Assembly (NCBI GenBank): GCA_035559815.1
Contig: DATMAT010000076.1
Location: forward strand, 26,582 to 90,581
Reading direction: 5' to 3'
Origin: Thermodesulfobacteriota bacterium
GTDB taxonomy: Bacteria > Desulfobacterota_D > UBA1144 > Nemesobacterales > CSP1-2
DNA: 64,000 nt
Positions 26,799 to 34,505 of this stretch are shown piece after piece (within the stretch, counting starts at the first letter, position 1; every line of letters begins with the position of its first letter). The notes below the pieces were generated by a model. The model was given only the letters and a program-made list of their open reading frames with translations. It was not told where the DNA came from and made no database searches. Made by a program: the position numbers and the translations under genes.

Positions 26799-27554
26799 AT
26801 GATGGAAAAAGACGTACTGGAAACCGTGGTTGACTGGATTAAGGAATCACGACAAATCATCGTCCTTACCGGTCCGGAGCTTTCTGCAGAATCCGGGGTG
26901 CCCGATTTCTCCGACCCGAGAATTAATCCTAACATCAGAGAGTTTCGAGCCAGCAGGGACGTGAGGGCACAGTACTGGAGCAAGATAAAAGAAATTTACC
27001 CGGTGTTGGTAAAAGCCGAACCGAGCCCGGCACATTTGGCCCTGGCCGAACTGGAGATGCTGGGAAAGCTCGACTGCCTTCTAACTCAAACAACAGACGG
27101 CCTTCACCACCGTGCCGGAAGTACCTCGGTAATAGAGCTTCATAGCACAATGCTATGGATTACCTGCACGAGCTGCGGTAAGGACTACACAACTGATAAG
27201 ATTTTATCCATGCTGGAGCGAGGAAAAGAAATACCCGAATGTGAGGTATGCGGCAAAGACATTTTGAAGCCCCCGATATCTTTTCCTGGACAACCGCTTC
27301 CTCATTGGGAAGTTAGAGAAGCGTGGATTAGACTTCGAAACTGTGACCTTCTACTAATCGTCGGCGCATCGCTCGATGTCCAACCCATTTCGTCATTCCC
27401 TACTCTGGCAAAAGAGACCGGGACCAAAGTGGTTATAATAAGCGAGAGAGAAGGTCCTTCCGATGATTACGTGGATGCGGTCATTTACGGAAAACCCAGC
27501 CAAGTGCTCCCCCACATTTTAAAGAAAATAAAAGAAGGAATTACTCTAGCCTGA
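26799..27554 (+). CDS. Sir2-family (sirtuin) protein with altered catalytic motifs
   Basis: 251 aa, usual length for bacterial sirtuins, which use NAD to remove acyl groups from lysines. The fold markers are there: zinc pair 'CTSCGKDY...CEVCGKD', Rossmann ends, and the His in 'VIELHSTM'. Key motifs differ from the norm: 'GAGIS..SGIPDFR' is 'GPELSAESGVPDFSD', 'TQNID.LH' is 'TQTTDGLHHRAG' (the catalytic Asn is Thr), 'FGE' is 'FPGQ', and 'VGTSL' is 'VGASLDVQP'. The NAD site looks mostly kept, but the loss of Asn suggests weak or different activity. Monocistronic, with an unmarked ribosome-binding site. Confidence 0.85.
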   Translation: MMEKDVLETVVDWIKESRQIIVLTGPELSAESGVPDFSDPRINPNIREFRASRDVRAQYWSKIKEIYPVLVKAEPSPAHLALAELEMLGKLDCLLTQTTDGLHHRAGSTSVIELHSTMLWITCTSCGKDYTTDKILSMLERGKEIPECEVCGKDILKPPISFPGQPLPHWEVREAWIRLRNCDLLLIVGASLDVQPISSFPTLAKETGTKVVIISEREGPSDDYVDAVIYGKPSQVLPHILKKIKEGITLA

Positions 27555-27711
27555 CTCTTAGCCGTCTATTGTAAACCGTATTGGTCTCTTATATTCTTTA
27601 ACATAACTTTTATTTTTAGATTCAAATCTTGAAGATCATCAAAGATGACATTACGAAGAAAAAAGCCAAAACGCTATCTTACGAACGAATTAGAGCCTAT
27701 AGGAGCATGTG

Positions 27712-29202
27712 ATGCCCGAGGAAAAAGGTTTAACCACAAATGTGATTAAAAATTACGTATCCAATTTGGATAGGGATATCTATACCGTGGCCAACCTGCC
27801 CGAAGAAGTTATAGCGGTGATATTCGCATACGTCAGCAGAAGCCCTAAAAGCTTCAGGGATAACATAGAAACCGTTATAAAGGAGGAGCAGCTTGGACAG
27901 GAGAGGGCCGCCAAATTCCACGAGAAGTGGGTCCTAAACTACGGCCATGCATCCGTCGCCGAACACGCCGCCGTCCACTTAGGCGTTGAGAGGGTATCTC
28001 GTCTTTTTTCATCTCTCCTGGAGTTATCCAATGAGTATTTATCTTTCACCGAGTATTCCCAGAGATACCAGAAACCGCAGAAAGGGGATTTCTATGTTCC
28101 TGAAGAGCTTAAGGATAAACCTTCATTGCTCGAAGAGTACATAGAATTAAACAACTACTTGTACGGTACATACGTTCAGATAAACGACAAGCTCTACGAT
28201 TATCTAAAGCGAAACGTTGCAGTTCCAAAAGGAGGAGACGAAAAAGCGCACCTTAGAGCTTTGGAGAAAATCGCCTTCGAAGATGCCCGGTATGCCTTAA
28301 GTCTTGCCACTTATACCAACTTGGGAATGACCGCAAACGCTAGAGCTATCGAAGACTCCCTAACCAAGCTTCTTTCGAACAAGTACCCGGAAGCTAGAAG
28401 AAAGGCAGAAGAAATTAAGAAGGAAGTAACGTTTTCCGTCCCCACCCTGGTCAAATACGCTAATGAAAATAAATATATCAAGGGAACTGGAGAAGAGCTT
28501 GAGCGTATAACCCACTCCATCTTTACCCCAAAGAATCGGGACCTGTCCAATCAAAACCCCGGGGTAAGGCTCATTGATTGGACCGGTAGTGGCACATCCG
28601 ACCCGGAGAAATCGGCAATAGATAAAATGGTAAATGCAATCCTTTTTGAGTATTCAGACCTGGGATATGATCATATCGAGAAGGAAGCCGGGAACAAAGA
28701 TTTAGAGAATAAATTGATGATAGTCAAAAAAGCGATAGAGAGGCTTGGCAAACATGATAATCCGATAAATGTTTTTAAGCTGATAAACTACGAGGCTGAG
28801 TTTGTCATAAGCGAGGCTTGCTGGCACCAACTTCTGAGGCATCGGAAGGTAAATTGGATTACCCAGGAGCCGAGTGTCTCAAATGGGATTACGGTTCCGC
28901 CAAATGTAGAACAGGCAGGGTCTGAAGAATTGCTTAGAGAAGCAACGCAGAAAAGCGAGTTATTTTATGACAAACTCATGAATGAAAACCTGCCGTTGGT
29001 TGCAAGCTATGTTGTTACAAACGCCCACAACAGGCGGGTTATCGGAAGCTTCGACCTGTGGGAACTATATCACCTTACCAACCTCCGAATGTCCGAAGGC
29101 GCACAGTGGGACATCAAAAATATAGTGGGAATGCTAGCCAAAGAAATAAGCAAACACCATCCCAACCTCGTCGCCCCGGCGTTGAGGAGGGTTATTGGAT
29201 AA
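27712..29202 (+). CDS. Tandem-domain ThyX-like protein (flavin-dependent thymidylate synthase family)
   Basis: 496 aa, about twice a standard ThyX. The first half has 'NYGHASVAEHAAVHLGVERVSRLFSS...NEYLSFTEYSQRYQKP', which follows the ThyX core but lacks the RHR of the RHRxxSxNxxSxRY motif. The second half has 'VISEACWHQLLRHRKVNWITQEPS', which keeps RHR but not the SxRY end. The FAD/dUMP motif is therefore split between halves. Such long paralogues occur beside or instead of normal ThyX; whether they make dTMP is unproven. ATG 27712 is six bases after AGGAG and preferred over the GTG at 27709. A HEPN-like gene begins seven bases after its stop. Confidence 0.75.
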   Translation: MPEEKGLTTNVIKNYVSNLDRDIYTVANLPEEVIAVIFAYVSRSPKSFRDNIETVIKEEQLGQERAAKFHEKWVLNYGHASVAEHAAVHLGVERVSRLFSSLLELSNEYLSFTEYSQRYQKPQKGDFYVPEELKDKPSLLEEYIELNNYLYGTYVQINDKLYDYLKRNVAVPKGGDEKAHLRALEKIAFEDARYALSLATYTNLGMTANARAIEDSLTKLLSNKYPEARRKAEEIKKEVTFSVPTLVKYANENKYIKGTGEELERITHSIFTPKNRDLSNQNPGVRLIDWTGSGTSDPEKSAIDKMVNAILFEYSDLGYDHIEKEAGNKDLENKLMIVKKAIERLGKHDNPINVFKLINYEAEFVISEACWHQLLRHRKVNWITQEPSVSNGITVPPNVEQAGSEELLREATQKSELFYDKLMNENLPLVASYVVTNAHNRRVIGSFDLWELYHLTNLRMSEGAQWDIKNIVGMLAKEISKHHPNLVAPALRRVIG

Positions 29203-29208
29203 CAAATA

Positions 29209-29826
29209 TTGAAAAAAAGAAAGAAAAAGATAAGAGGAAAATACTTAAGTTTAGATGAAAAAACAAATGCACTAGATTATTTAAAACGAGCTTATGATTT
29301 CATTCGCCAAGTTGAGACAGATGTTTTCGCCTGGAAATGGGTAATTATTTCCCTACATGGAGCTTTGTACGGCTTTGCAATTCGTGCTTGTGCTGGTAGT
29401 AATCCAGATTATGTAGCTCCTGTGACAAAGAAGGGTAAAAACAAAGGTGAACGTCATCTTATTAGCTTGAATAAAGCCTTGGAGTTATGTCAAAACACTA
29501 GATGGATGCGTATGTTCGTACACAGTAAGTACCTTCAATTATCAGAACGGCAGAAAGAATCTATTAAATGGCTTAAAGACAAATTCAGAAATGAGTTTGA
29601 ACATTTTTCACCTAAAGGTTGGTTTATTGAACTTCATGGTATGCCACAGATAATAATCGATGTTTTAGATGTTGTTCGTTTTCTTGCGTTAGATACTGGA
29701 AATTTCTTTCTCATTCCAAGTCAACAGAAAAAGGTAAAATCCATTATCTTTCAAAGCAAAAGAATTCTAATGCAAAGTAAGCTTTATAAAGAAACTGAAG
29801 AGTTAGATCAACGCAGTAATATGTAA
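29209..29826 (+). CDS. HEPN-like small protein, unknown function
   Basis: 205 aa, probable TTG start seven bases after the ThyX-like stop. Helical, with 'TNALDYLKRAYDFIRQVETDVFAWKWVIISLHGALYGFAI' and 'LKDKFRNEFEHFSPKGWFIELHG'. The 'RNEFEH' fits the R-x4-H (RN-x3-H) motif of HEPN RNases, placed in a helix as expected. Codon usage is more AT-rich than in neighbouring genes, hinting at transfer. HEPN proteins act in toxin-antitoxin, abortive infection and RNA processing; no obvious MNT partner is next to it. A strong terminator follows. Confidence 0.7.
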   Translation: MKKRKKKIRGKYLSLDEKTNALDYLKRAYDFIRQVETDVFAWKWVIISLHGALYGFAIRACAGSNPDYVAPVTKKGKNKGERHLISLNKALELCQNTRWMRMFVHSKYLQLSERQKESIKWLKDKFRNEFEHFSPKGWFIELHGMPQIIIDVLDVVRFLALDTGNFFLIPSQQKKVKSIIFQSKRILMQSKLYKETEELDQRSNM

Positions 29827-29865
29827 CACATTGAACTGTACGCCGAAGTTTATAGTATTTTTGAT

Positions 29866-29899
29866 GCATGCTCCTTTGACCCCAAAGGAGCATGCTTTT
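29866..29899 (+). terminator. Terminator between the HEPN-like gene and the next convergent gene
   Basis: Perfect 13-bp stem GCATGCTCCTTTG/CAAAGGAGCATGC with loop ACCC, followed by TTTT. It probably serves both converging genes. Confidence 0.85.
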
Positions 29900-29903
29900 G
29901 GGA

Positions 29904-30137
29904 TTAATGTTTTGTATGTTCCGGGATCAGGAGCATTTGCCAGAGGGTTAACATTACTTCCTCGTCTTCGGTGAGGGTCAGTTGTTTGCCAGTTACCACT
30001 CTCTCATTAAACTTCTTGACAAACCCCTGTAAATCATCGAAGGTTACCTTGATCGGCGCTTTCAGGGAATCAGTAAATTCAATTCTAAATCCGTCCTCTA
30101 TCTGTGTTGCTACGTAATCGTTATTTGGTCTGTTCAT
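29904..30137 (-). CDS. Small conserved-looking protein, unknown function
   Basis: 77 aa, starting at an ATG seven bases after AGGAGG. It reads 'MNRPNNDYVATQIEDGFRIEF', then a strand-helix-strand pattern 'APIKVTFDDLQGFVKKFNERVVTG' and an acidic helix. No transmembrane segment or known motif. The well-formed ribosome-binding site and the shared terminator argue that it is real. Not recognised. Confidence 0.65.
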   Translation of the reverse strand: MNRPNNDYVATQIEDGFRIEFTDSLKAPIKVTFDDLQGFVKKFNERVVTGKQLTLTEDEEVMLTLWQMLLIPEHTKH

Positions 30138-30242
30138 ATATTTACCTCCTAATAATCCTAAGATAATCACGGGAAGCAGGTTTTAAAGGGGGAAGCTCGC
30201 TTCGGCGACAAAATAATTCTAATCCTAAACGACCAACAGCAG

Positions 30243-30264
30243 GAGACGCAAAATTTTGCGTCTC
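30243..30264. repeat. Perfect 22-bp palindrome (GAGACGCAAAA)
   Basis: GAGACGCAAAA directly followed by its inverted copy. It is of a type found dispersed in many bacterial genomes as short palindromic repeats. It lies in the gap before the MarR gene. Confidence 0.75.
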
Positions 30265-30352
30265 TACACAACGTTAACACCGCCATTGACTCCCTACGGC
30301 CATGGAAATGGCGATTTTTTGGTATTTACACTCAAACATAGATTGAGGCATC

Positions 30353-30382
30353 TTGACAAAATAATTGTCATTATGGTAATTT
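30353..30382 (+). promoter_or_regulatory. MarR-operon promoter and operator candidate
   Basis: TTGACA (30353-30358), an 18-base spacer and TAATTT (30377-30382). A perfect inverted repeat TGACAA-AATAA-TTGTCA (30354-30370) covers the -35 box and spacer, as in MarR autoregulated promoters. It is 58 bp before the marR-type start. Confidence 0.65.
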
Positions 30383-30439
30383 ACTTGTCATATAGCCGAA
30401 TAGCAATTCATTTCGATAACACCCTTTAGGAGGAAAGAA

Positions 30440-30952
30440 ATGAAGGAAATAGAAACAATCGAGTCCGACACCGGAGTTAATAGACAAGCACTATCAGCCT
30501 TATATTCAGTGATTGACGAGACTAGGGCTTTGTTCCACCGTATGCGTGCAGCAGCGGAAGAGCTTCACGGTCAAGGTGAGTTATCAGGCGGAAGAAGAGG
30601 TGTTTTAAGAGACCTCGACCGTTTGGGACCCCAGACGGTTCCGCAGATGGCACGTTCTCGCCCGGTTAGCCGCCAGCACATCCAGGGAATTGTCAACCAG
30701 CTTGCCGAAGAGGGTTATGTTGAATTCATCGAAAACCCCGCTCACAAGCGATCCCATCTAGTAACTTTGACCGAAAAGGGGAAAGAACTTGTTAGCGCTA
30801 TGAACCACAGGGAAGAAAAAATTCTATCTCAACTGGAAGTAAATATTTCAGAGAGTGACATGAAGATTGCGGCCAATGTTCTAAGATCCCTACGAGAGTT
30901 ATTCGAAAGCAGTCAATGGAAACGGCTAATCAAGGGCGTCAACAAAAAGTAA
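30440..30952 (+). CDS. MarR family transcriptional regulator
   Basis: 170-aa winged-helix repressor. The DNA-binding region is 'LDRLGPQTVPQMARSRPVSRQHIQGIVNQLAEEGYVEFIENPAH' followed by the wing 'KRSHLVTLTEKG', flanked by dimerisation helices. GAGGAAAG precedes the ATG. The promoter carries a palindrome suited to autoregulation. It is co-transcribed with the methyltransferase gene 21 bp downstream, so that enzyme is a likely target of its control. The ligand is unknown. Confidence 0.92.
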   Translation: MKEIETIESDTGVNRQALSALYSVIDETRALFHRMRAAAEELHGQGELSGGRRGVLRDLDRLGPQTVPQMARSRPVSRQHIQGIVNQLAEEGYVEFIENPAHKRSHLVTLTEKGKELVSAMNHREEKILSQLEVNISESDMKIAANVLRSLRELFESSQWKRLIKGVNKK

Positions 30953-30973
30953 AAGCAAGGAGGTAGAGCTTCC

Positions 30974-31600
30974 ATGAAATGTATGCAAGGTTTTCGTCGA
31001 CAATTTGGCCAACCCAGAGGATTTTGGGGAAGCCTGGCCGGAGTGATTATGGCCTACACGAACCGGGAACGAAACCGATGGGTCATCTCATTACTCGACA
31101 TAAAGCGAAGCAATAGGGTGCTGGAAATCGGTTTCGGCCCAGGATTGGCGATAGAGCTAATCAGCAAGACTGCACTAGATGGTTTCATTGCCGGAATCGA
31201 CCATTCCGAGGTGATGATCAGGCAAGCTTCGAAGCGGAATGCCGAAGCAATAAGAGTGGGAAGAGTAGATTTGCGGCTTGGGTCCGTTTCAAATTTCCCA
31301 CAGTTCGACGAGCCTTTTGATAGGATAATCAGCATCAACTCGATCCAGTTCTGGGATAACCCAGTTGAAAGCTTAAAGGGACTTTGGAATATGCTGAAAC
31401 CAGGAGGCTTGATCGCCATTGCGCTTCAGCCGAGACATCCGGGGGCAACGGAGGAAGACGTCCGGGACGCAGGAAAAGAAATTTCCACATTCTTGGAAAA
31501 ATCCGGATTCTCAGAGATTAGATTAGAGACAAAAAAGATGAGGCCCGTGTCTACCGTATGTGTGATTGGTTATAAGGGAACTGGCACGATTATGAATTGA
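30974..31600 (+). CDS. Class I SAM-dependent methyltransferase
   Basis: 208 aa. SAM-binding motif I is 'RVLEIGFGPGLAIELISKTA', the acidic residue ending beta 2 is in 'GIDHSEVMIRQASKRN', and motif III/IV is 'FDRIISINSIQFWDNP' with 'LKPGGLIAIALQPR'. The N-terminal 'QFGQPRGFWGSLAGVIM' is like small-molecule or lipid methyltransferases of the UbiE/Coq5 group. GGAGG precedes the ATG. The partner gene is a MarR repressor, so the pair may form a detoxification or stress unit; the substrate is not known. Confidence 0.88.
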   Translation: MKCMQGFRRQFGQPRGFWGSLAGVIMAYTNRERNRWVISLLDIKRSNRVLEIGFGPGLAIELISKTALDGFIAGIDHSEVMIRQASKRNAEAIRVGRVDLRLGSVSNFPQFDEPFDRIISINSIQFWDNPVESLKGLWNMLKPGGLIAIALQPRHPGATEEDVRDAGKEISTFLEKSGFSEIRLETKKMRPVSTVCVIGYKGTGTIMN

Positions 31601-31644
31601 TGAGGTTAGTATAGGTTTAAACCTTCACCCACATTAAAGACTGG

Positions 31645-31664
31645 ATTCCCGCTCTCGCGGGAAT
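31645..31664. repeat. Short hairpin repeat (ATTCCCGC...GCGGGAAT)
   Basis: 8-bp perfect stem with loop TCTC. Hairpins of this exact type are common dispersed repeats in bacterial genomes. Confidence 0.6.
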
Positions 31665-31756
31665 GACTTAGTAGTGTATCTCTGAAGTGATTCTGTTTTC
31701 TCAAGTCTAAATTTGGTAGTATGCATATAAACTACATTTGAAGTTTATAGAAGGCT

Positions 31757-31939
31757 ATGTCCCTTACTAAGTGTGAAGAATGCGGATACGAGATTACCCC
31801 GAAGACGGATACTTGCCCTATGTGCGGAGAGTCTATAAATAGGGGAGGAAGCGCATTAAAGAGGCTAATATTCAGGCTTATTCTTATTTTGCTGATTCTT
31901 TATATTTTTCTTACCTCGGTGAGAATGTTTAATTGGTGA
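31757..31939 (+). CDS. Zinc-ribbon membrane microprotein
   Basis: 60 aa. An N-terminal zinc ribbon with two Cys pairs ('KCEECGYEITPKTDTCPMCGE') is followed by a basic stretch and one C-terminal transmembrane helix (~38-57). This is typical of tail-anchored zinc-ribbon proteins of unknown function. It lies 49 bp upstream of xseA on the same strand. Confidence 0.75.
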   Translation: MSLTKCEECGYEITPKTDTCPMCGESINRGGSALKRLIFRLILILLILYIFLTSVRMFNW

Positions 31940-31988
31940 GGTTTAATTTATCTTGACTATCCCATTCCCATCTAAGATACTTTCCTGA

Positions 31989-33158
31989 ATGAATGATTAC
32001 CCCTCCTTCTTCAGCCTTATCAGAGGTGAAATCTACTCCGTCTTCGAGCTTACGACCAGGATTAAAGAAATAATAGAAGGGGAAATAGGATACGACTATG
32101 TCTGGGTGTCAGGAGAGATTTCAAACTTTAGGGACGCCTACGCCAGCGGGCACTGGTATTTCTCCCTCAAAGACGATTACAGCCAAATCTCCGCCGTATG
32201 CTTTAAAGGGTCAAACCAATACATAAAATTCAAGCCGGAAAACGGGATGGAGGTTATATGCTGCGGGCAGATAGGCGTGTACGAAAAGCAGGGAATATAT
32301 CAGATAAACGTCCGGTACATAGAGCCAAAGGGAATCGGCGCACAGGCCCTGGCACTTGAGCAGTTAAAAGAGAAGCTTCTTGCCGAGGGCCTGTTTGACC
32401 AGGCGAGAAAACGGTCCATACCTTTTCTCCCTCAAAAGATAGGGGTGGTTACTTCCCCGTCAGGAGCAGCAATAAGAGACATCCTTAAGGTACTAGACCG
32501 GAGATTCCCGAACCTGGAGATACTTATTTCCCCGACCCGGGTTCAGGGGGAAGAAGCACCGGCTGAGATAGTAAAAGGCCTAAGAAGGCTATATAAAATC
32601 GAGGGGCTCGATTTAATCATCCTGGCTAGAGGCGGCGGCTCAAAAGAAGACCTCTGGGCTTTCAACGAGGAAGCGGTGGCCCGGGAGATCGTTAAATCTC
32701 CTGTCCCGGTAATTTCTGCCGTGGGGCACGAAATTGATATTACCATTTCTGACCTGGTAGCAGACCTGAGGGTCGCTACACCTTCCATGGCTGCCGAAGT
32801 TGCGGTTATGGAAAAAGATAAGCTAGCTCAGGAATTGATGGGCCTGAATGAAAGAATGGCTATTGCGTTGAGAAAACTCATGGAACTCCGCAGAAAGGAC
32901 GTCTCCCAGTTACAGCATGATATAACCAGGTCAATAAGAATAAAACTCGACTCCGCAGGCTTAGGTCTTCAGGCGTTATCCGGCAAGTTGGATGCCCTAA
33001 GCCCACTCAAGGTGCTCGAACGAGGCTACAGCATCACCCAGATGCTCCCTTCTATGAGGGTCATAAGGGAATCAAAGGAACTCCAATCTGGAGATCAGGT
33101 TCTCATAAGGTTCCACAGCGGAAAAGCACGATGCTCCGTAGAAGAAACCGAGGACTAA
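31989..33158 (+). CDS. xseA: Exodeoxyribonuclease VII large subunit
   Basis: Catalytic subunit of the single-strand-specific exonuclease used in repair. 389 aa. It has an N-terminal OB fold ('VWVSGEISNFRDAYASGHWYFSLKD'), the catalytic domain ('IGVVTSPSGAAIRDI', 'LDLIILARGGGSKEDLWAFNEE', 'VPVISAVGHEIDITISDLVADLRVATPSMAAE') and a coiled-coil C-terminal part that normally binds XseB. It is somewhat shorter than the ~450-aa norm. No small-subunit gene xseB follows in the next 100 bp, where it often lies. Confidence 0.95.
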   Translation: MNDYPSFFSLIRGEIYSVFELTTRIKEIIEGEIGYDYVWVSGEISNFRDAYASGHWYFSLKDDYSQISAVCFKGSNQYIKFKPENGMEVICCGQIGVYEKQGIYQINVRYIEPKGIGAQALALEQLKEKLLAEGLFDQARKRSIPFLPQKIGVVTSPSGAAIRDILKVLDRRFPNLEILISPTRVQGEEAPAEIVKGLRRLYKIEGLDLIILARGGGSKEDLWAFNEEAVAREIVKSPVPVISAVGHEIDITISDLVADLRVATPSMAAEVAVMEKDKLAQELMGLNERMAIALRKLMELRRKDVSQLQHDITRSIRIKLDSAGLGLQALSGKLDALSPLKVLERGYSITQMLPSMRVIRESKELQSGDQVLIRFHSGKARCSVEETED

Positions 33159-33188
33159 ATACTCTCTCTCACTTACGCAGTAAGATGT

Positions 33189-33212
33189 AAGGACCGCATA
33201 TATGCGTTCCTT
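33189..33212. repeat. Palindrome of the GCATATATGC family, imperfect copy
   Basis: AAGGACCGCATATATGCGTTCCTT has one mismatched pair. A longer and perfect copy with the same core lies at 55628-55657. Confidence 0.65.
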
Positions 33213-33263
33213 GCAGTTTAATATAGAGAATAAAACCTAGTGCCTGAGAAAATGCAGCTAGAC

Positions 33264-34292
33264 TTAAAGCTCACCGAGTTTATTCAACTCAGGAACCTCA
33301 ACAATAGACGCTCCTGATTTGGAAAAGAGGCTTTTTATTCGGTCTTCGGGTGGAGCATCGGTCAGAACATATTTTATTCTATTTCCCAAATCCCTTCTCA
33401 GTTTTTCGCTCCCCGATTTTTTTCCGGCGTCGGATAAAACCCTTGAACATATATCTTCAAGGCCGTCTCTGGTTTCAAAAAGGACAGTCGGTTTTACTTC
33501 AAGAATATCCTCGAAAAAGTCCTCTCTTGTTTCCGCCATAACTATCCGAGAGCCCATGTAGAGGGCCAGATAATTTATGAATTTCTCGAAGGGGCTGGCC
33601 GATGTCAGGCAGGAAAAGGATTGGTCTTCTTCCCCGATGAATGGATACGTCTTGGCCATGAGGTGTAACGCTTCAATCAAATCCAAATGGGCAACCTTTT
33701 TCTCATTCACTTTCCCATTCAAGCCGGGATCATAGAAAATTACAGCCGGGGAATCTGGTGAAACGCTTTCTGAGGTTGTGGTCAAACTGTCTTCAAGCTG
33801 TCTTCTCTTAAGTAGTCCGAATTTAAGAACGCTTGCATACGGTATAATCCTATCGTCTTTACCAAGGTCGTTATACGAGAAAACGATAATCTTCCCCAAG
33901 TCCGGAAAGCTATTGAAGAAAGTTATAACCCTATTAGCTATGGCCGCATCCGCAGTGAAGATAAATTTTATCCTCACCCCCTTAGCAAGCTCTTCTATTA
34001 TTCTTTCTAAAAGCTCATCCCCCTCCATGGGGATCGCCACCCCGCCCAGGAAACAAACTGCCACCTCGGCAAACAAGCATTCCATCCGGTTGGGTGAAAC
34101 CATGATGGCCGCATCTCCAGGCCCAAAACCAAGGTCCAGGAGGAAGGAAGCTATGCTTTTAACATCCCTCTCAAAATCAAGCCAGGTTATCTGTTTCCAG
34201 CTCCAGCCGTCCCTTCGTTGAAAGAGGATCTTGCTCTGGTATTTTTTGATTCGGTTTGTGATAAGAGCCGGTATAGTTTTCTCGATATTCAT
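33264..34292 (-). CDS. Truncated AMP-binding (acyl-CoA synthetase-like) protein, probably not catalytic
   Basis: 342 aa. The N-terminus matches long-chain acyl-CoA synthetases ('IPALITNRIKKYQSKILFQRRDGWSWKQITW', 'GFGPGDAAIMVSPNRMECLFAEVAV'). The P-loop, normally 'YTSGTTGNPKGV', reads 'FYDPGLNGKVNEKKVA', and the protein stops before the adenylate-binding 'YGxTE' block, the ribose-binding Asp and the C-terminal lysine domain. Full enzymes are 550-650 aa. It is an intact reading frame with good codon structure, so it looks like a retained pseudoenzyme rather than fresh decay. ATG 34292 with GGAAGAA upstream is preferred over a GTG 15 bases before. Confidence 0.75.
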   Translation of the reverse strand: MNIEKTIPALITNRIKKYQSKILFQRRDGWSWKQITWLDFERDVKSIASFLLDLGFGPGDAAIMVSPNRMECLFAEVAVCFLGGVAIPMEGDELLERIIEELAKGVRIKFIFTADAAIANRVITFFNSFPDLGKIIVFSYNDLGKDDRIIPYASVLKFGLLKRRQLEDSLTTTSESVSPDSPAVIFYDPGLNGKVNEKKVAHLDLIEALHLMAKTYPFIGEEDQSFSCLTSASPFEKFINYLALYMGSRIVMAETREDFFEDILEVKPTVLFETRDGLEDICSRVLSDAGKKSGSEKLRRDLGNRIKYVLTDAPPEDRIKSLFSKSGASIVEVPELNKLGEL

Positions 34293-34505
34293 ATATAATT
34301 CTTCCACTTCGTTAAGTTGACTTTAGTCAGGTAAATTATCTCATTAATTTAGGGTCAGACCTGTAGCTTTCTTCTCATTGCCAGGGATAATGAATTAAGT
34401 AAAGACACATGGCCTTTGGGACCGGAGATTAATTCACTCGCCACGGTGTTTATGAAAAGCTATAGATTAAGCAATAATATACATTAAAACGCCTTTTTGA
34501 AAACC

